From Lachnospiraceae bacterium (GTDB lineage Bacteria; Bacillota; Clostridia; Lachnospirales; Lachnospiraceae), in assembly GCA_021771695.1 (NCBI GenBank), contig JAETON010000002.1:1-64000 (forward strand): a stretch of DNA of 64,000 nt, written 5' to 3'. The position numbers were made by a program, and so were the translations under genes. The notes under the pieces are model-generated. The model was given only the letters and a program-made list of their open reading frames with translations, was not told the origin of the DNA and did not search any database. Below are positions 26,758 through 34,648 of the stretch, piece after piece; the stretch's first letter is position 1; the number at the start of each line of letters is the position of its first letter.

Positions 26758-28710
26758 CTATTGTATCATTTCCAAAAAATCTTTCTCGCTCAAAATCGGT
26801 ATTCCAAGCTCTTTTGCTTTTTTATTTTTTGACGAAGTCGATTCTTTATCATTATTAATTAAATAATCCGTTTTTTTGGAAACCGATCCAGCAGCTTTTC
26901 CTCCCAATCCTTCAATCGTTTCTTTTAATTGCTTTCGATTATCAAAATGGTTCAAAGAACCTGTAATAACAAATGTTTTTCCATCCAAAATCTGTTCTTG
27001 AATAACTTCCTCTTTCTCTTCAAAATGAATCCATTGCAGCAAATCATCTAGAACTTTCTGATTATGGCTCGTTGCAAAGTAAGATTCCATTGCCTCCCCA
27101 ATCATTGGACCAATTTGATCGATTGCAGTAAAATCATCAACCTTTGCTTTTCGTATTGCAGTAAAATCATCATGAAAATGCCGGCAGATTAGTTTCGCAT
27201 TAGATAGACCTACATTCGCAATTCCAAGACTATAAATAAAATTGGCTAAAGGAACTTCTCTGGATTCTTCAATTGCACGAATCATATTTTCATATGATTT
27301 TTCTCCAAAACCATCCATTTCAAGAATATCTTCTTTGTATCTGCTTAACATAAAAAGATCATCTAATTCCTTTAGAAATCCCCTATCAATCATTTTTTCC
27401 AAAGTAGCTTCCGATAACCCATCTACGTTCATTGCATCACGTGATACAAAATGTGAAAAAGATTTAATTTTTTTGGCACTGCAGAATTCATTGGTACAAA
27501 CTAAAGTTTTAATCCCATGATCGCTTTCAATTTTTGTTTCGCCGCCACATGCAGGACAGCAGTCAGGGATTTCCATATGCCCGCTTCTTGTTTTATTCTC
27601 AGCTAGCTGCGGAATTATCATATTCGCCTTATATACTGTAATTTCATCTCCAATTCCTAATTCCAGTTCCTCCATGACACTAATATTATGAAGACTTGCA
27701 CGGCTGACTGTTGTACCCTCCAATTCCACAGGTTCAAAAACAGCAACCGGATTAATCAATCCGGTTCTTGACGGACTCCATTCAATTTGCAAAAGTTTCG
27801 TATCTGCAGTTTCATCCGCCCATTTAAAAGCAATCGAATCTTTCGGGAATTTTGCTGTCCGCCCAAGACTTTTCCCATAAGCAATATCATCATATACTAA
27901 TACCAAACCATCTGATGGAAGATCATAATTTTGAATCTTCTCAGAAAATTCGTGTATAGCTTCTACTATGTTTTCCCGGTTCACTTTCACATATTCCACC
28001 ATATCAAAGCCTAAACTTTTTGCCCAAAGTATTTTCTCTTCCAACGAATTATGAAAATCTATATCTTCTACATCTCCAACACTAAACCCATAAAAATGGA
28101 CATTCCTTTTTGCTGTAATTTCATTATTCAGCTGACGCACCGATCCGCTGCATAAATTTCTTGGATTTTTATATTGGCTATCGACATCTTCAATCTCTTC
28201 ATTCATTTTATGAAATATAGAATACGGAATGACGGCTTCCCCCCGGATTACCAAACTTCCTTGATAAGAAATTTTCCTTGGAATATTGACAAAAACCCTT
28301 GCATTATTTGTAACAACTTCTCCAACTTCTCCATTTCCTCTGGTAACAGCCTTTACCAGCTCTCCATTTTCATAAGTCAGTACAATTGTCAATCCATCCA
28401 ATTTCCATGAAAGCAAACCTATTTGTCCGCCAAGCCACTCTTCCAATGCTTTTGGCTCTTTTGTCTTATCTAAAGACAACATTGGAGATGGATGCGCTTC
28501 TTTTTCCAACGCAGTCAATAACTCATAGCCTACGCGAATGGTAGGACTATTGGACAATACAGTCTCTGTTTCAGCTTCCAATTTCAGCAATTCATCATAC
28601 ATAGCATCATACTCAAAATTACTAATAATTTCCCTATTTTCTTGATAATATGCCTTTCCTGCTTTATTTAGAATTTCAATCAATTCTTTCATTCGATCTA
28701 GCTTATTCAC
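26758..28710 (-). CDS. ligA: NAD+-dependent DNA ligase
   Basis: LigA seals nicks in replication and repair. The 650-residue protein has the adenylation lysine in SWKLDGLTIVLTY (KxDG), an OB fold, a four-cysteine zinc finger (CPACGG ... CTNEFC), helix-hairpin-helix repeats and a C-terminal BRCT domain (KTFVITGSLNHFDNRKQLKE). The motif context SWKLDG rather than the usual x-KxDGLA marks a somewhat divergent LigA. It overlaps the pseudouridine synthase gene by eight bases. Confidence 0.95.
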   Translation of the reverse strand: MNKLDRMKELIEILNKAGKAYYQENREIISNFEYDAMYDELLKLEAETETVLSNSPTIRVGYELLTALEKEAHPSPMLSLDKTKEPKALEEWLGGQIGLLSWKLDGLTIVLTYENGELVKAVTRGNGEVGEVVTNNARVFVNIPRKISYQGSLVIRGEAVIPYSIFHKMNEEIEDVDSQYKNPRNLCSGSVRQLNNEITAKRNVHFYGFSVGDVEDIDFHNSLEEKILWAKSLGFDMVEYVKVNRENIVEAIHEFSEKIQNYDLPSDGLVLVYDDIAYGKSLGRTAKFPKDSIAFKWADETADTKLLQIEWSPSRTGLINPVAVFEPVELEGTTVSRASLHNISVMEELELGIGDEITVYKANMIIPQLAENKTRSGHMEIPDCCPACGGETKIESDHGIKTLVCTNEFCSAKKIKSFSHFVSRDAMNVDGLSEATLEKMIDRGFLKELDDLFMLSRYKEDILEMDGFGEKSYENMIRAIEESREVPLANFIYSLGIANVGLSNAKLICRHFHDDFTAIRKAKVDDFTAIDQIGPMIGEAMESYFATSHNQKVLDDLLQWIHFEEKEEVIQEQILDGKTFVITGSLNHFDNRKQLKETIEGLGGKAAGSVSKKTDYLINNDKESTSSKNKKAKELGIPILSEKDFLEMIQ

Positions 28711-29437
28711 GATTCAATTCCTCTTTCAATTGCTTTAATTCTTTCGGAGTTAATTTTCGATAGGCTCCTTCTTTTAAATCTCCTAAATCTATATTCATAA
28801 CACGAACCCTTTTTAGTCTGGTAACCCGGTATCCAAAATATTCACACATTCGGCGGATCTGACGATTTAATCCTTGTGTCAAAATAATCCGAAACTGATT
28901 CGATCCTTCTTTCTTTACCTTACACCGCCGGGTAACTGCACCAATTTCTTGAAGCGGCACAGGGTTTCGCATCCCTTCCATAAATTCTTTCGTAATCCTT
29001 CGATCTACGGTCACTTCATATTCCTTCTCATGATAATTTCTTGCTTTCATAATCTGATTTGCCGCTTCTCCATCATTGGTCAGCAAAATCAAGCCCTGTG
29101 AATCTTTATCCAGTCTTCCTACAGGATAGATTCTCTCCGGATAATTTATATAATCAATAATATTATTTTTCTCTGCCTTACTGGATGTACATACAATCCC
29201 TTTTGGTTTATGAAATGCTAAAAAGACTAATTCTTCTTGAATATAAACAGATTTTCCATCAAATGTAACTTCCTGCCCTGGCATTACCTTTGTTCCACTG
29301 ACCGCAGGTACTCCATCCACAAGAACTTTCCCCGCTTCCACATAAACATCTGCCTGCCTTCTGGAACAAACTCCCGCCTGACTTAAATATTTATTAATAC
29401 GAATGGATTCTTCTTTTTTTCTCTTTGTTTCTTCCAT
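28703..29437 (-). CDS. Pseudouridine synthase, RsuA/RluB/RluF family
   Basis: The 244-residue protein has an N-terminal S4 RNA-binding domain (IRINKYLSQAGVCSRRQAD) and the catalytic Asp in VGRLDKDSQGLILLTNDG. It ends with NRQIRRMCEYFGYRV. RluF-type enzymes modify 23S rRNA near U2604; exact target inferred. AAGGAG precedes ATG. Co-directional and overlapping with ligA. Confidence 0.92.
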   Translation of the reverse strand: MEETKRKKEESIRINKYLSQAGVCSRRQADVYVEAGKVLVDGVPAVSGTKVMPGQEVTFDGKSVYIQEELVFLAFHKPKGIVCTSSKAEKNNIIDYINYPERIYPVGRLDKDSQGLILLTNDGEAANQIMKARNYHEKEYEVTVDRRITKEFMEGMRNPVPLQEIGAVTRRCKVKKEGSNQFRIILTQGLNRQIRRMCEYFGYRVTRLKRVRVMNIDLGDLKEGAYRKLTPKELKQLKEELNRE

Positions 29438-29528
29438 TTTCCGCTCCTTTTTAATTTCCGAGAATTTATGTTTCCAAACTCATCCCAGAATGCCATATAA
29501 AATGGTAACATACTCTTTCTAAAAATGC

Positions 29529-29559
29529 AAAAAGGATATTGCCTAAGCAATACCCTTTT
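29529..29559 (-). terminator. Terminator after the HMA-domain gene
   Basis: AAAAAGGATATTGC pairs with GCAATACCCTTTT around CTAA with one A-C mismatch. The minus-strand tail is CTTTTTGCATTTTT. Confidence 0.75.
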
Positions 29560-29576
29560 CTCATTTTTTATTCCAT

Positions 29577-29771
29577 TCAGCATTCTTCTGCAAAAAATCC
29601 TAAATCACCTAAAATATCTTTTGCTTTTTCTATAACCGTCTCATCTCCTTCAATCGAAACAGTTTTTTCACTTAAATCTACTTTTGCTTGAATATCCGCA
29701 TCCTCCAGACCGTTTTTAATTCTTTCTACACAGTGGTCACACATCATGTCGTCTACTCTTAATACTGCCAT
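29577..29771 (-). CDS. Small heavy-metal-associated (CopZ-like) protein
   Basis: The 64-residue ferredoxin-like protein has the metal-binding motif MMCDHCVERI (CxxC) and a typical beta-alpha-beta layout. CopZ-type proteins carry Cu(I) to an ATPase, but no copper ATPase or CsoR is in the window, so it is an orphan chaperone or part of another metal route. Confidence 0.85.
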   Translation of the reverse strand: MAVLRVDDMMCDHCVERIKNGLEDADIQAKVDLSEKTVSIEGDETVIEKAKDILGDLGFFAEEC

Positions 29772-29854
29772 GTTACTAATTCTTCCTCCTACTGCTCAAT
29801 GTTTCAATTTCAATATTTATCATCATAACAGATTTCATACCAGTTGAACAGTCT

Positions 29855-31447
29855 TTATCTGTCCCATTTATCACACAAAGCCAAGATTTGATCTGTAAAT
29901 TTTGCAAGATCTTTATTCGCTCCTCCTTCATTATGATCAATAACTGCCTGCAGCCGTTCTCCAGCAGATTTCAACCGAACAAATGCATTGCTCACAGGAC
30001 GTTTTTTCTTTTTTACCAGCTCTTTAGAGCCCCATGCAATCCATCTTTCACTGATCAAATCAAAAACATCGCCGCTGTATGGAGCTTTTGCATCATAACC
30101 ATGTTCATTCCGCAAACATTCAGCAAAGCTCTCACATACTTGATCTTCCCCATGCACAACAAATACTTTTTCCGGTTTTTCCTGAAATTCATGAATCCAC
30201 CGCAAAAGTCCATTTTTGTCCGCATGTCCGCTGATTCCTTCCAGTCGAAGCACTTTGGCTTTTACTTGAATATTTTCACCAAACAATTTTACCTCTTTTG
30301 CCCCTTCCACGAGAGTTCTTCCAAGAGTTCCATAAGCTTGATACCCTACAAACACAATCGTATTTTCTGATTTCCAAAGATTATGTTTTAAATGGTGCCG
30401 AATCCGCCCGGCATCACACATACCAGATGCAGAAATGATGATTTTAGATTCCGTATCAAAGTTAATCGCTCGGGATTCTTCTGTTGTAACAGACAAATGC
30501 AGATTAGAAAAAGTAATCGGATTTACTCCCTTTTTCACTAATTCCATTGCTTCTTCATCATAAGTTTCTTCCACATCTTTATGAAAAATTTGCGTGGCCT
30601 CCACCGCCAGAGGACTATCCACAATCACTTTGAAATCTCCATGATTTTTTACCAGATTTTCTTCTTTCATTTGACGTATATAATATAAAAGCTCCTGTGT
30701 ACGTCCTACAGCAAAAGATGGAATTACCACATTCCCGCCACGGTCAAATGTTTCTTGAATTACTTCTGCCAGTTCATCCACATAATTGGGATGCTTTCCA
30801 TGAAAACGATCCCCATAAGTTGATTCCATAATAACATAATCTGCCGTATCAGTATAACATGGGTCTTTAATTAACGGCTGATTGAAATTCCCAATATCTC
30901 CTGAAAATACCAGTTTCCTTTCTGTATCTTCTTCACGAAGCCATACTTCAATACTAGATGAGCCCAACAGATGTCCGATATCTGTAAATCGAACATCAAT
31001 GCCATCATGAAGCAAAATTTTTTTTCCATAAGAACATGGCACAAAATGTTCCATTACATGAACCGCATCTTCTACTGTATACAGTGGTACAACTTCCGGC
31101 TTTCCTGAACGTCTTGCTTTCCGATTCCGCCACTCTGCCTCAAATTCCTGAATATGTGCACTATCACGCAGCATAATTTGACATAAATCGGTTGTAGCTT
31201 TCGTGGCATAAACGTTCCCTCGGAAACCTTTGGCATACAGCATCGGCAGCATTCCCGAATGATCAATATGTGCATGTGTCAGCAGTACAAAATCAAGTCT
31301 TGCTGCGCTGACTGGAAGTTCTTCATTTTCATATACATTGACTCCCTGTTCCATTCCAAAATCCACCACAAAACGCTTCCCGCAGGCTTCTACATAGTGA
31401 CAGCTTCCGGTAACTTCATGATCTGCTCCAATAAACATTAATTTCAT
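29855..31447 (-). CDS. Beta-CASP MBL-fold ribonuclease-like protein
   Basis: The 530-residue protein has the MBL motif THAHIDHSGMLP and a beta-CASP domain (STYGDRFHG, SFAVGRTQELLYY, SASGMCDAGRIRHHL). The RMMBL region (GISGHADKNGLLRW, VHGEDQVCESFA) follows. This is the CPSF/YhfI-like RNA-specific family; the bacterial role is probably RNA processing. AGGAGG precedes ATG. Operon with the GNAT and ispF genes upstream, spaced by only 1-3 bases. Confidence 0.9.
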   Translation of the reverse strand: MKLMFIGADHEVTGSCHYVEACGKRFVVDFGMEQGVNVYENEELPVSAARLDFVLLTHAHIDHSGMLPMLYAKGFRGNVYATKATTDLCQIMLRDSAHIQEFEAEWRNRKARRSGKPEVVPLYTVEDAVHVMEHFVPCSYGKKILLHDGIDVRFTDIGHLLGSSSIEVWLREEDTERKLVFSGDIGNFNQPLIKDPCYTDTADYVIMESTYGDRFHGKHPNYVDELAEVIQETFDRGGNVVIPSFAVGRTQELLYYIRQMKEENLVKNHGDFKVIVDSPLAVEATQIFHKDVEETYDEEAMELVKKGVNPITFSNLHLSVTTEESRAINFDTESKIIISASGMCDAGRIRHHLKHNLWKSENTIVFVGYQAYGTLGRTLVEGAKEVKLFGENIQVKAKVLRLEGISGHADKNGLLRWIHEFQEKPEKVFVVHGEDQVCESFAECLRNEHGYDAKAPYSGDVFDLISERWIAWGSKELVKKKKRPVSNAFVRLKSAGERLQAVIDHNEGGANKDLAKFTDQILALCDKWDR

Positions 31448-31450
31448 AGG

Positions 31451-32521
31451 TCATACCTCCTCAGAAATATAAACTGGACCAACTGGTATTATATTTTGCA
31501 AATAATTATGCTCCTTTAAAATATATTCTGCTTTATATCCAAAGAATACCTGTGTCAAATCACCAATTGATATTCTTGGAATTTCTTTTCTCTCCGGCAC
31601 TTTCATAATGTTCATTTTATGTTCTTTATATTCAAATCGAAATGCTCCTTGATTTTCTAAGATCAATGGATCTTCCACATAGATTTCAAAACAAAATTCA
31701 TTCTTGCCATGCAAAATAGTTTCCCATTTTTTTAAAGAAGTAATTCTTGCCATAATCTTCGGAGTCATTTCACCTTTGCAAAGATTTCCACCAGAAATCT
31801 CTATCCATTTATTTTCATACCGCCTTTGAAGCTGGCAAAGCATTTCCCTTGGCTGCTCTGAAAAAGCCAGCCTTACATAAATTTCGTTGTCTTCATATCC
31901 TTCTGCAAAAACTCCTTTTAACTTTCCATTTTGTTTCCATGTCATAAGCCTCCCGCCGCTGCTTTTGCTTTCTTTATCTGTTTTCATCAAATATTTTTCA
32001 TCCGGTATCGTATAAACTCCATAATCTGATAAAAATCTTTTCAAATATTTGCTTATTTCCTGATACTCTTCTTTCTTTGCAGAAATAATTTCTCCTATTT
32101 GTTCTCCCTGCTCTCCTTTCCGCTTACTTTCGTTCCAATCCATTATAAAAACAAAATCAAACGGTTCATAATAAGCACGATTGGCTGGCATTAAATAGGT
32201 AAAAGGCTGTCCTGCCTCTGCCATATCATTCAGGCATCGTTTTAACATTGCAGCCATAATCCCCTGTCTCCTGCAATCTTTTCTCACTGCAACAGCAACA
32301 ATATAATTTAAATCAAATTCCTTTTTGTTTACTTTTAATCGATACGGATTTAAATGAATCATCCCCTTTATATTCTCTGATTCCTCTCCAATGAAAACTT
32401 GATTTTCAGGATATATTTCTTCAAAATAATATCGTGCAAAAGATTCTGGATCTTGAAAAATCTCTTGATACATCTGATATATTTCTGCTTTACGCTCTTT
32501 TTTATCATAATAAAAACGCAT
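31451..32521 (-). CDS. Eis-like GNAT acetyltransferase
   Basis: The 356-residue protein has a GNAT acetyl-CoA site (VAVRKDCRRQGIMAAMLKRC), a second GNAT-like half and an SCP2-like C-terminal domain ending FFGYKAEYILKE. This is the three-domain architecture of Eis/YokL-type acetyltransferases. Substrate unknown. One base separates it from the stop of ispF. Confidence 0.85.
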   Translation of the reverse strand: MRFYYDKKERKAEIYQMYQEIFQDPESFARYYFEEIYPENQVFIGEESENIKGMIHLNPYRLKVNKKEFDLNYIVAVAVRKDCRRQGIMAAMLKRCLNDMAEAGQPFTYLMPANRAYYEPFDFVFIMDWNESKRKGEQGEQIGEIISAKKEEYQEISKYLKRFLSDYGVYTIPDEKYLMKTDKESKSSGGRLMTWKQNGKLKGVFAEGYEDNEIYVRLAFSEQPREMLCQLQRRYENKWIEISGGNLCKGEMTPKIMARITSLKKWETILHGKNEFCFEIYVEDPLILENQGAFRFEYKEHKMNIMKVPERKEIPRISIGDLTQVFFGYKAEYILKEHNYLQNIIPVGPVYISEEV

Positions 32522-32522
32522 A

Positions 32523-32999
32523 TTATTCCCTTTCCACTAAAAGGCAGACCGCATTGGCACTAATCCCAAGACCTTCTCCTGTAAATCCCAGTTTTTCCTC
32601 TGTTGTCGCCTTTACATTCACTTGATCCGGATTCACATTCAGCACTTTGCTGATATTTTCTTTCATTTGAGGAATATAAGATGCCAGTTTCGGTCTTTGT
32701 GCGATCACTGTTGCATCTACATTTCCTACCTCATATCCCTTTTCTGTAATCAAATGCACCACTTCTTCTAACAGCTTCATACTATCCGCATTGTGAAATG
32801 CAGGATCAGTATCCGGAAAATGTTTTCCAATATCACCGAGAGCTGCTGCACCTAACAATGCATCGCAAATGGCATGGAGCAGCACGTCTGCATCTGAGTG
32901 TCCCAATAATCCTTTCTCATAAGGCACAGGTACACCTCCAAGAATCAAATTTCTCCCCTCTACCAATTTGTGCACATCATATCCCATTCCAATCCGCAT
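32523..32999 (-). CDS. ispF: 2-C-methyl-D-erythritol 2,4-cyclodiphosphate synthase
   Basis: IspF catalyses the fifth step of the MEP isoprenoid pathway. The 158-residue protein has the metal motif [25 protein letters not shown] and [11 protein letters not shown], and the C-terminal [12 protein letters not shown]. First gene of an operon with a promoter at 33057-33086. Confidence 0.97.
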   Translation of the reverse strand: MRIGMGYDVHKLVEGRNLILGGVPVPYEKGLLGHSDADVLLHAICDALLGAAALGDIGKHFPDTDPAFHNADSMKLLEEVVHLITEKGYEVGNVDATVIAQRPKLASYIPQMKENISKVLNVNPDQVNVKATTEEKLGFTGEGLGISANAVCLLVERE

Positions 33000-33056
33000 C
33001 TAGAATTCTCCTTTTATCCATTCATTTTCAATAATTAGCCTATCGTTTATGTGTAT

Positions 33057-33086
33057 ATTATATCATATATCATTCCATACCAACAA
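33057..33086 (-). promoter_or_regulatory. Promoter of the ispF operon
   Basis: On the minus strand, TTGTTG (33081-33086) and TATAAT (33057-33062) are 18 bases apart. The -35 overlaps the U tract of the tRNA terminator. Confidence 0.55.
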
Positions 33087-33090
33087 AAAA

Positions 33091-33114
33091 AGATGCATTC
33101 CTAAGAATACATCT
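33091..33114 (-). terminator. Terminator of the tRNA unit
   Basis: AGATGCATTC pairs with GAATACATCT (one mismatch) and is followed on the minus strand by TTTTTTT, directly after tRNA-Met. Confidence 0.8.
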
Positions 33115-33120
33115 GATTAG

Positions 33121-33194
33121 TAGCGATGAGCAGATTCGAACTGCTGACACTACGGGTATGAACCGTATGCTCTAGCCAACTGAGCTACATCGCC
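33121..33194 (-). tRNA. tRNA-Met (CAT), elongator type
   Basis: A 74-nt cloverleaf: acceptor GGCGATG/CATCGCT with a G-U first pair, D-loop AGTTGGCTA, anticodon stem TACGG/CCGTA with loop TTCATAC, and T-arm CAGCA-GTTCGAAT-CTGCTC. The anticodon stem lacks the three G-C pairs of the initiator, so an elongator is likely; a CAU tRNA-Ile cannot be excluded. CCA is not encoded. Confidence 0.93.
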
Positions 33195-33227
33195 ATATGT
33201 AATTATCCATCCATATTTTCATGGAAA

Positions 33228-33300
33228 TGGGACCAACAGGGCTCGAACCTGTGACCCTCTGCTTGTAAGGCAGATGCTCTCCCAGCTGAGCTATGATCCC
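33228..33300 (-). tRNA. tRNA-Val (TAC)
   Basis: A 73-nt cloverleaf: acceptor GGGATCA/TGGTCCC, anticodon stem with loop TTACAAG giving anticodon TAC, T-loop TTCGAGC, discriminator A. It is transcribed before tRNA-Met, 33 bases apart, from a near-consensus promoter. Confidence 0.95.
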
Positions 33301-33337
33301 ATCGACTCCAAGTCTCTTTTGTCTCGCGACAAATAAT

Positions 33338-33366
33338 AATATACATTTTTTTCTCTTAAATGTCAA
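33338..33366 (-). promoter_or_regulatory. Promoter of the tRNA-Val/tRNA-Met unit
   Basis: Consensus TTGACA (33361-33366) and TATATT (33338-33343) with a 17-base spacer on the minus strand, about 38 bases before tRNA-Val. Confidence 0.75.
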
Positions 33367-33413
33367 CAACTTTTTTCATTTTTTTTTAAAATTTTTTCAA
33401 CCATTTTTTACGA

Positions 33414-34574
33414 TTATTTGCTCAAATTTGTTTTATTGGGATCAATGGTAACAGTTTTCCAAAAGGAACCTTTCACCGCTTCTTTCTTTACTTCTTCCAC
33501 TATTGTTTCTAATTTTACATCTGCTGTCAGCCTATTATGACTGTCCAAAACCATCACTTTATCATTAATATCCAAAGAATCTACAGTCACGAACTGTTCC
33601 TCTTTTACTAAAGTCCCTTTTTTTAATGGAACAATTAATTGATAATTTTTCTGAAGAATGGACTTCATATCACAATACATGGCCTTAAATTCTTTACTTC
33701 GTTTCTTTTTAATTGCTTTCTTTTTTTTCTTTACAGGTTTTGATATTTCCCAAAATGGTCCTCCTGCTGATGCCTGTTTTGCCTGTTTGACAACTTCTTT
33801 CAGCGGATATTTATAACGACACCGCTGTCTGCTTCCTACATCAGCTGCAATCACTTGATCCTTTTCATCAATTCCAACCAAAACGATAAAATGACCTTTT
33901 TTTGTAAAATATCCCGGTCCCATTAATGCAGCTACCGGATGTTTTGCCTGCAATGCCTTTCTTATTTTGGATATATCTGTGCCAAGTCCTGCACAATTTA
34001 ATTTATATTCTTTTGCCAGAGCCGGAACTATCTCATGAGATGCTCCTGCTTCACTATAATATCCATGTTTATATGCCCAGATTGCAGTATCCAGCGGCGT
34101 CACCCATTTCCCTGTCAAAGATGAAATACATACTGCCATAGCTGTCGGACCACAACCGGCACTATGAATTTTATATCCATTTTCATTCCATGCCTGATCT
34201 GCTTGATTAAAGTACACAAAACCGTTGATATATTCTTTTTGATTTTTCATCTCCAGACTTTGATCATTATAAACTTTTGGAATAATCTTTTCAGATTCCT
34301 TTTTTTTCTTTTTTCCCTTTGTGTTCTTCTTTTCCGCTTTTTTATTCTTCGCTTTTTTACTTTCTGAATTTCTCTTTTTCTGCGAAGTTTCCGGATGATT
34401 TTGTGTTGAAGCCTGCTGTTCTTCTTCTGTCACATCCTCTGTCTGTTCTGTCACCGTCTGAGATTCTGCTGTCGTATCTGACTGAGATTCATCAGCACGC
34501 ACACCAGATATAGAACCAGCTGTCAACACCGCACATAACAAAAAAGAAACTCCCATTTTTATATATCTTCTCAT
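33414..34574 (-). CDS. Secreted C39-like cysteine peptidase-fold protein
   Basis: The 386-residue protein has a signal peptide (MRRYIKMGVSFLLCAVLTAG), then an acidic and lysine-rich low-complexity linker (about 28-105). The papain-like domain has Cys in SAGCGPTAMAVC, His in KKGHFIVLVGI and a downstream Asp in VIAADVGS, as in Peptidase_C39_2. A Lys-rich hinge and a ~90-residue C-terminal domain of unknown type follow. Probably extracellular; substrate unknown. Monocistronic, GGGGGA ribosome site. Confidence 0.82.
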   Translation of the reverse strand: MRRYIKMGVSFLLCAVLTAGSISGVRADESQSDTTAESQTVTEQTEDVTEEEQQASTQNHPETSQKKRNSESKKAKNKKAEKKNTKGKKKKKESEKIIPKVYNDQSLEMKNQKEYINGFVYFNQADQAWNENGYKIHSAGCGPTAMAVCISSLTGKWVTPLDTAIWAYKHGYYSEAGASHEIVPALAKEYKLNCAGLGTDISKIRKALQAKHPVAALMGPGYFTKKGHFIVLVGIDEKDQVIAADVGSRQRCRYKYPLKEVVKQAKQASAGGPFWEISKPVKKKKKAIKKKRSKEFKAMYCDMKSILQKNYQLIVPLKKGTLVKEEQFVTVDSLDINDKVMVLDSHNRLTADVKLETIVEEVKKEAVKGSFWKTVTIDPNKTNLSK

Positions 34575-34648
34575 ATGCTTCCCCCTAATGACTCTACAAA
34601 ATATCTTATCACTCCATTTAACTCTGTCAAGTTTTTATTTCTAAAGAT

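Noticed and set aside
29383-29583. 66-residue frame over the HMA terminator
   Set aside because: It covers a terminator hairpin and the pseudouridine-synthase start, with no ribosome site.
33172-33369. 65-residue minus-strand frame
   Set aside because: It is the translation of tRNA-Val and tRNA-Met; the cloverleafs explain it fully.
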